Shown piece after piece: positions 6,079 through 9,527 of a DNA stretch of 9,527 bases (positions within the stretch are counted from its first letter, which is position 1; every line of letters begins with the position of its first letter). The stretch is from the NCBI GenBank assembly GCA_036563895.1, contig DATCLN010000113.1, forward strand, positions 1 to 9,527, given 5' to 3'. This stretch comes from ZCTH02-B3 sp036563895 (GTDB lineage: Bacteria; Bacillota; Bacilli; Paenibacillales; Paenibacillaceae). Position numbers and translations under genes: made by a program. Below the pieces are notes generated by a model. That model searched no databases, was not told the origin of the DNA, and was given only the letters and a program-made list of their open reading frames with translations.

Positions 6079-7090
6079 ACTGCGCAACAACGTGGTGCTG
6101 GCGCCCATGGCGGGCGTCTGCAATCCGGCGTTTCGCCTGATCGCCAAGGAGTTCGGCTGCGGGCTCGTCTGCGCCGAAATGGTCAGCGACAAGGCGATTT
6201 TGCACGGCAACCGGCGCACAATGGATATGCTGTTCGTGGACGAACGGGAGCGCCCGCTCAGCCTGCAGATTTTCGGCGGCGACAAGGAGTCGCTGGTGGA
6301 AGCCGCGAAGTTTGTCGACAAGAACACCAACGCCGACATCATCGATATCAACATGGGCTGCCCGGTGCCCAAGGTGACGAAATGCGACGCCGGCGCCAAG
6401 TGGCTGCTTGACCCGAACAAGATATACGACCTGGTAGCCGCGGTGGTGGACGCCGTGGACAAACCGGTGACCGTCAAGATGCGCATCGGCTGGGACGACA
6501 AGCACATCTACGCGGTGGAAAACGCCCAGGCCGTGGAACGCGCGGGCGGGGCGGCGGTCGCCGTGCACGGGCGAACCCGGGAGCAGATGTACACCGGCAA
6601 GGCGAACTGGGATGTGATCCGGGACGTCAAGCAGGCCGTGTCCATTCCGGTGATCGGCAACGGGGACGTGTTCACCCCCGAGGACGCGAAACGGATGCTG
6701 GACCACACCGGCTGCGACGGGGTCATGATCGGCCGCGGCGCCCTCGGAAACCCATGGATGCTGTACCGCACGGTGCATTACCTGGAGACGGGCGAACTCC
6801 TGCCGGAGCCGACGCCGGAGGAGAAAATCCGCATCGCCCTGCTGCACCTGGACCGGCTGATCAAGCTGAAGGGCGAACTCCAGGCGGTCAAGGAGATGCG
6901 CAAGCATCTGGCCTGGTACCTCAAGGGGCTGCCCGGCGCGGCCCGCGTCCGCGAGCGGATCATGGAGCTGACCACCCGGGAGGCCATCGCCAACGAGCTG
7001 TGGGCGTATGTCCGCCAGCTGGGCGAAGGCGCAGCCGGCGCCGGCGGGACGGCGGACGACGGGGCCGAATTGACAATCGCCGGAGCATGA
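6056..7090 (+). CDS. dusB: tRNA-dihydrouridine synthase B family
   Basis: Dus enzymes use FMN and NADPH to reduce specific uridines in tRNA to dihydrouridine. In Bacillus the gene at this place (yacF) is the dusB-type member. The protein is 344 residues: a TIM barrel with LAPMAGVCNPAFR (15-27), CAEMVSDKA, LQIFGGD, the catalytic Cys102 in NMGCPVPKVTKCDAG, Lys141 in VTVKMRIGW, His171 in VHGRTREQMYTG, PVIGNGDVFTPEDA and the FMN phosphate-binding VMIGRGALGNPWM. A helical tRNA-binding domain follows (PTPEEKIRIALLHL onward). The last 20 or so residues are a Gly/Ala-rich tail not expected in the family. Its final codons (LTIAGA) contain the -35 box and spacer of the greA promoter, so the tail may be kept partly for that. 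The start is set by AGGAGG. The XRE-type gene yazB found between folK and this gene in B. subtilis is absent. Confidence 0.95.
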   Translation: MLKIGDVELRNNVVLAPMAGVCNPAFRLIAKEFGCGLVCAEMVSDKAILHGNRRTMDMLFVDERERPLSLQIFGGDKESLVEAAKFVDKNTNADIIDINMGCPVPKVTKCDAGAKWLLDPNKIYDLVAAVVDAVDKPVTVKMRIGWDDKHIYAVENAQAVERAGGAAVAVHGRTREQMYTGKANWDVIRDVKQAVSIPVIGNGDVFTPEDAKRMLDHTGCDGVMIGRGALGNPWMLYRTVHYLETGELLPEPTPEEKIRIALLHLDRLIKLKGELQAVKEMRKHLAWYLKGLPGAARVRERIMELTTREAIANELWAYVRQLGEGAAGAGGTADDGAELTIAGA

Positions 7091-7098
7091 AATATAAT
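7070..7098 (+). promoter_or_regulatory. Consensus sigma-A promoter of greA
   Basis: TTGACA (7070-7075) and TATAAT (7093-7098) are separated by exactly 17 nt, a perfect match to the housekeeping promoter consensus. The -35 and spacer lie within the last codons of dusB. Transcription would start near 7105, giving a leader of about 130 nt before greA. This should make greA expression strong and independent of the folate operon. Confidence 0.88.
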
Positions 7099-7150
7099 TT
7101 GAACCAATATTCAAGCGGGAACAAGGGAGAATGCGCTTTCAACAAGGTGT

Positions 7151-7214
7151 CATGCCTTTTGGAAACCGCCATATATTGATTAGCAGCCTCGTATGCGAGG
7201 CATGCATCATTTTT
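7151..7214 (+). promoter_or_regulatory. Competing hairpins in the greA leader (possible attenuator)
   Basis: Three mutually exclusive pairings can be drawn. (1) GCCTCG 7186-7191 with CGAGGC 7196-7201, loop TATG. (2) GTATGC 7191-7196 with GCATGC 7200-7205, loop GAG, one G-U, followed after ATCA by TTTTT (7210-7214). (3) CATGCCT 7151-7157 with AGGCATG 7198-7204, which would dissolve both others. The second resembles a weak intrinsic terminator. The pairings are seen in the sequence; the regulation is inferred, by analogy with leader termination upstream of greA in E. coli (GraL RNAs). Confidence 0.45.
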
Positions 7215-7234
7215 CAGGACGGGAGAGCGGTACG

Positions 7235-7711
7235 ATGAGCGACAAGGAAGTTCTTTTGACGCCGGATGGACTGAAGAAGCTGGAAGAGGAACTGGAAACC
7301 CTCAAATCGGTCAAGCGCCGTGAGGTGGCCGAACGCATCAAGATCGCCATCGGGTACGGGGACATCAGCGAAAACTCCGAATACGAAGACGCCAAGAACG
7401 AGCAGGCTTTCATCGAGGGGCGCATCATCACGCTGGAGAAAATGCTGCGCAACGCGCGCCTCATCAACAACGACGAAATCGACACGAACGTGGTCGGCAT
7501 CGGCACGACCGTGGTCGTGGAAGATATGCAGTACGGCGAAGTGATGGAATACACCATCGTCGGTTCCGCCGAGTCGGATCCGCTGCAAAACAAGATTTCC
7601 AACGAAAGCCCGCTCGGAAAGCACATCATCGGACGCCAGAAGGGCGAAATCGTGGACGTGCCGACGCCGGACGGCATCATCAAATACAAGATTCTGGACA
7701 TCAAGAAGTAA
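7235..7711 (+). CDS. greA: Transcription elongation factor GreA
   Basis: GreA enters the secondary channel of RNA polymerase and stimulates cleavage of backtracked RNA, rescuing stalled complexes. The protein is 158 residues, the normal length. The N-terminal coiled coil carries the tip motif GDISENSEYEDAKNEQ, with acidic Asp43 and Glu46 placed to act at the polymerase active site. The C-terminal FKBP-like domain has SDPLQNKISNESPLGKHIIG and ends DGIIKYKILDIKK. The start at 7235 has GGGAG (7221-7225) 9 nt upstream. The frame is open back to 7193 but adds no family sequence. The gene has its own consensus promoter and a terminator hairpin after it, so it can act as a single-gene unit between dusB and lysS. 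Such a gene is not in this place in B. subtilis. Confidence 0.97.
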   Translation: MSDKEVLLTPDGLKKLEEELETLKSVKRREVAERIKIAIGYGDISENSEYEDAKNEQAFIEGRIITLEKMLRNARLINNDEIDTNVVGIGTTVVVEDMQYGEVMEYTIVGSAESDPLQNKISNESPLGKHIIGRQKGEIVDVPTPDGIIKYKILDIKK

Positions 7712-7758
7712 ACCGGAAACCGTTGAAACAAAGCTTGAAACGGGACGCTCCGGTTTGC
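7708..7758 (+). promoter_or_regulatory. Alternative (antiterminator-like) pairing between greA and lysS
   Basis: GTAAACCGGA (7708-7717), which includes the greA stop codon, pairs with TCCGGTTTGC (7749-7758) over 10 bp with one G-U. Inside it, CCGTT (7720-7724) pairs with AACGG (7739-7743). This long hairpin uses both halves of the 5' arm of the terminator at 7738-7776 and would exclude it. No T-box or lysine riboswitch motif is recognisable. Function is inferred. Confidence 0.4.
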
Positions 7759-7776
7759 CGGGGCGCCGTTTGTTTT
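7738..7776 (+). terminator. Intrinsic terminator or attenuator between greA and lysS
   Basis: The 5' arm 7738-7753 pairs with 7758-7771 across the loop TTTG. There are 8 bp next to the loop (one G-U), a 2-nt bulge (AG, 7744-7745), then 6 bp (AAACGG with CCGTTT), and the stem runs into TTTGTTTT (7769-7776). It ends 25 nt before the lysS start and no promoter is visible after it. It therefore either ends greA transcripts, with lysS depending on read-through, or acts as a regulated attenuator of lysS. Confidence 0.75.
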
Positions 7777-7789
7777 CATGGAGGAAGGA

Positions 7790-7801
7790 AAGGTCGGGAT
7801 C
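7790..7801 (+). promoter_or_regulatory. Ribosome binding site deciding the lysS start
   Basis: AAGG at 7790-7793, within a purine-rich run of GGAGG and AAGG, sits 8 nt before ATG 7802. The earlier in-frame ATG at 7778 is preceded only by the T-rich tail of the terminator, so 7802 is preferred. Confidence 0.65.
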
Positions 7802-9331
7802 ATGGATACGACGAAGCCGCAGGCGGAGGACCGCCAGGCCGAAGACACGGGGGAACGAAACGAACTGTTCCGCGTCCGCCGCGAAAAATTGAACCAGCTG
7901 CGCGAACTGGGTTTTGACCCGTTCGGCGGCAAATACGAGCGCACGCACCTGGCGCAGGACATTTTCGACCGTTACGGGGAAATGACCAAAGAGGAACTGG
8001 AAGCATTGGACGCCGCCGTCAGCGTGGCCGGCCGGATCATGACGAAGCGGGACATGGGCAAGACCGTGTTCGCCCATATCCAGGACCAGAGCGGCCGGAT
8101 CCAGATCTACGTGCGCCGGGACGCCGTGCCGGAAGCCCAGTTCCAGGCGTTCAAGCTTCTGGACATCGGGGACTTCGTCGGCGTCCGGGGCACCGTGTTC
8201 CGGACGAACACGGGGGAACTCTCCGTCAAGGCGAGCCACGTGGAAGTGCTGACGAAGTCACTGCTTCCGCTGCCGGAGAAGTTCCACGGGCTGAAGGACG
8301 TGGAGACGCGCTACCGGCAGCGTTACCTGGATCTCATTATGAACCCGGAGGTCAAGCGGACGTTCATTCTCCGCTCCCGGATCATCCAGTCCATGCGCCG
8401 CTACCTGGACGAACGGGGCTACCTCGAGGTGGAGACGCCCACGCTGCACGCCATTCCCGGCGGCGCCGCCGCGCGTCCGTTTATCACCCATCACAACGCG
8501 CTGGACATGACGCTGTACATGCGCATCGCCATCGAGCTGCATCTCAAGCGGCTCATTGTCGGCGGTCTGGAGAAGGTGTACGAGATCGGCCGGGTGTACC
8601 GCAACGAGGGCATTTCCACCAAGCACAATCCGGAATTCACGATGATGGAGCTGTATGAAGCTTACGCCGATCTCGACGACATGATGCGCCTGACCGAGGA
8701 CATGATCGCCCGCATCGCCAGGGAAGTGCTGGGGACCACCCGCATCGTCTACCAGGGGCACGAGCTGGATCTCACCCCGCCCTGGCGGCGCGCGGCGATG
8801 ACCGATCTCATTCGGGAGACGGTCGGCATCGATTTCACCGCGCCCATGTCGGACGAGGAAGCCCGCCGGCTGGCGAAGGAACACCATGTGCCGGTGGAGC
8901 CGCACATGACGTTCGGGCACATCGTGAACGCGTTTTTCGAAACGTTCGTGGAGCACACCTTGATCCAGCCGACGTTCGTGACCGGCCATCCGCTGGAGAT
9001 CTCGCCGCTGGCGAGGAAGGATCCGCGGGATCCCCGCTTCACCCAGCGGTTCGAACTGTTCGTCGTCGGCCGCGAACACGCGAACGCGTTCAACGAGCTC
9101 AACGACCCCATCGACCAGCGCGAGCGGTTCGAGGCGCAGCTTCGGGAGCGCGCGGCGGGCAACGAGGAAGCCCACCAGCTGGACGAGGATTTCCTCCGCG
9201 CGCTGGAGCACGGGATGCCGCCGACCGGCGGTCTCGGCATCGGCATTGACCGGCTGGTGATGCTGCTCACCGATTCGCCGTCGATCCGCGATGTGCTGCT
9301 GTTCCCGCATATGCGGGAGCGGCCGGATTGA
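7802..9331 (+). CDS. lysS: Lysyl-tRNA synthetase, class II
   Basis: LysS charges tRNA-Lys with lysine at the expense of ATP in the cytoplasm and is normally a homodimer. The protein is 509 residues from the chosen start (about 500 is usual). After a short charged N-terminus, NELFRVRREKLNQLRELGFDPF leads into the anticodon-binding OB fold at about residues 70-165 (VSVAGRIMTKRDMGKTVFAHI). The class II catalytic core follows, with ETRYRQRYLDLI, the motif 1 region VETPTLHAIPGGAAARPF, motif 2 GRVYRNEGIS with Arg267 followed by NPEFTMMELYEAYAD, and motif 3 GLGIGIDRLVM with Arg484. The C-terminus ends DVLLFPHMRERPD, close to the family's usual RPE ending. It lies between a terminator-like hairpin and the rRNA promoter, the same place as in B. 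subtilis (upstream of rrnW). No clear terminator follows it. Confidence 0.97.
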   Translation: MDTTKPQAEDRQAEDTGERNELFRVRREKLNQLRELGFDPFGGKYERTHLAQDIFDRYGEMTKEELEALDAAVSVAGRIMTKRDMGKTVFAHIQDQSGRIQIYVRRDAVPEAQFQAFKLLDIGDFVGVRGTVFRTNTGELSVKASHVEVLTKSLLPLPEKFHGLKDVETRYRQRYLDLIMNPEVKRTFILRSRIIQSMRRYLDERGYLEVETPTLHAIPGGAAARPFITHHNALDMTLYMRIAIELHLKRLIVGGLEKVYEIGRVYRNEGISTKHNPEFTMMELYEAYADLDDMMRLTEDMIARIAREVLGTTRIVYQGHELDLTPPWRRAAMTDLIRETVGIDFTAPMSDEEARRLAKEHHVPVEPHMTFGHIVNAFFETFVEHTLIQPTFVTGHPLEISPLARKDPRDPRFTQRFELFVVGREHANAFNELNDPIDQRERFEAQLRERAAGNEEAHQLDEDFLRALEHGMPPTGGLGIGIDRLVMLLTDSPSIRDVLLFPHMRERPD

Positions 9332-9357
9332 GATTCACTTTTTGGCAGGGAAGGCGG

Positions 9358-9398
9358 AAAAAACCCTGTTGCAAAGCGCGCGGGGACTGTGCTATATT
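9358..9398 (+). promoter_or_regulatory. rRNA operon promoter with extended -10 and A-tract
   Basis: TTGCAA (9369-9374) and TATATT (9393-9398) are 18 nt apart. TG at 9390-9391 one base before the -10 makes an extended -10 (TGCTATATT). Six A residues at 9358-9363 just upstream of the -35 look like a proximal UP element. The start is expected near 9405. Only one promoter is evident; several rrn operons in Bacillus have two. Confidence 0.75.
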
Positions 9399-9407
9399 AT
9401 AAAAGCT

Positions 9408-9423
9408 GCCGCCGCGAGGCGGC
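9408..9423 (+). other. GNRA-capped helix in the rRNA leader
   Basis: GCCGCC (9408-9413) pairs perfectly with GGCGGC (9418-9423) around the tetraloop GCGA. It would form at the very 5' end of the rRNA transcript, before boxA. Confidence 0.6.
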
Positions 9424-9428
9424 CGGTT

Positions 9429-9448
9429 CGCTCTTTGAAAACTGAACA
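9429..9448 (+). promoter_or_regulatory. boxA-like rRNA antitermination element
   Basis: CGCTCTTTGAAAACT (9429-9443), continuing GAACA, closely matches the boxA/leader sequence conserved upstream of 16S rRNA in Bacillus and Paenibacillus. The Nus factor complex binds it in the transcript to prevent premature termination in the rRNA operon. Confidence 0.8.
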
Positions 9449-9458
9449 CCGAGCGCGA

Positions 9459-9507
9459 GGACCACGTTGGTTCCTTTGCAACGCTTATTCGAGCCAGATT
9501 GGCTTGA
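9459..9507 (+). other. 16S rRNA leader helices (processing region)
   Basis: Two hairpins lie just before the 16S 5' end. GGACCA (9459-9464) pairs with TGGTTCC (9468-9474) with a 1-nt bulge. TCGAGCCA (9489-9496) pairs with TGGCTTGA (9500-9507) around GAT, with one G-U pair. Such leader helices take part in pre-16S folding and RNase processing. Confidence 0.55.
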
Positions 9508-9510
9508 CCA

Positions 9511-9527
9511 TTTTCCTGGAGAGTTTG
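9511..9527 (+). rRNA. 16S ribosomal RNA, 5' end (partial)
   Basis: The last 17 bases, TTTTCCTGGAGAGTTTG, match the start of Bacillota 16S rRNA (B. subtilis TTTATCGGAGAGTTTG), including the GAGAGTTTG of the universal 5' primer site. The mature 5' end is placed at 9511 by this comparison; a few bases either way are possible. The rest of the rRNA operon lies outside the window. Confidence 0.9.

Noticed and set aside
7087..7179. A 30-codon frame starting at the ATGA overlap with the dusB stop.
   Set aside because: GGAG is only 1 nt from its ATG, its start codon lies upstream of the greA transcript start, and the frame is AT-rich promoter/leader sequence with no recognisable product.
7778..7801. 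lysS start at ATG 7778.
   Set aside because: It lies just beyond the terminator's T-tract with no ribosome binding site before it, and the added residues are encoded by the purine-rich binding site of the 7802 start.
9303..9318. A 16-nt perfect palindrome (TCCCGCATATGCGGGA) near the end of lysS, considered as an operator or terminator.
   Set aside because: It encodes the conserved LysS C-terminal residues FPHMRE, lacks a T-tract within reach, and a palindrome of this size can occur by chance in GC-rich coding DNA.

Overview
The window looks like a chromosomal housekeeping segment from a GC-rich member of the Bacillota, most likely Paenibacillaceae (Cohnella, Thermobacillus or Paenibacillus-like). 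This is inferred from the gene order, which is the Bacillus-type block pabB-pabA-pabC-folP-folB-folK-dusB-(greA)-lysS ending at an rRNA operon, from strong AGGAGG-type ribosome binding sites, from sigma-A-type promoters, and from a Bacillus-type boxA leader before 16S rRNA. All supported genes are on the + strand. No mobile element, CRISPR array, tRNA or phage gene was seen.

Layout. 1-305: the 3' end of a medium-chain (zinc-type) alcohol dehydrogenase. 441-824: a small unrecognised protein with an N-terminal membrane or signal segment, followed by a good intrinsic terminator (850-886). 921-6078: a folate operon. PabB/PabA make aminodeoxychorismate from chorismate and glutamine, and PabC converts it to p-aminobenzoate. 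FolB and FolK produce and activate the pterin, and FolP joins pterin and p-aminobenzoate into dihydropteroate. The genes are tightly packed (ATGA overlaps pabA/pabC and pabC/folP, a 1-nt gap folP/folB), except for a 111-nt gap before pabA. 6056-7090: dusB (tRNA dihydrouridine synthase), whose start overlaps folK by 23 nt. 7070-7776: greA with its own consensus promoter inside the end of dusB, a leader of about 130 nt with competing hairpins, and a terminator-like hairpin after the gene. 7802-9331: lysS (class II lysyl-tRNA synthetase). 9358-9527: rRNA promoter, boxA, leader helices and the first bases of 16S rRNA.

No clearly new system is present. The parts least explained by standard annotation are RNA-level: the greA leader, with mutually exclusive hairpins and a 35-codon reading frame that ends on the greA start codon, and the greA-lysS gap, where the terminator hairpin faces a competing pairing that begins at the greA stop codon. 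Smaller points are an Ala/Gly/Ser-rich insertion in PabB, a duplicated ribosome-binding-site segment before pabA, and the unrecognised anchored protein. Coding calls rest on recognised family motifs. RNA structures were paired by eye without energy calculation. There is no gene-free stretch over 300 bases.
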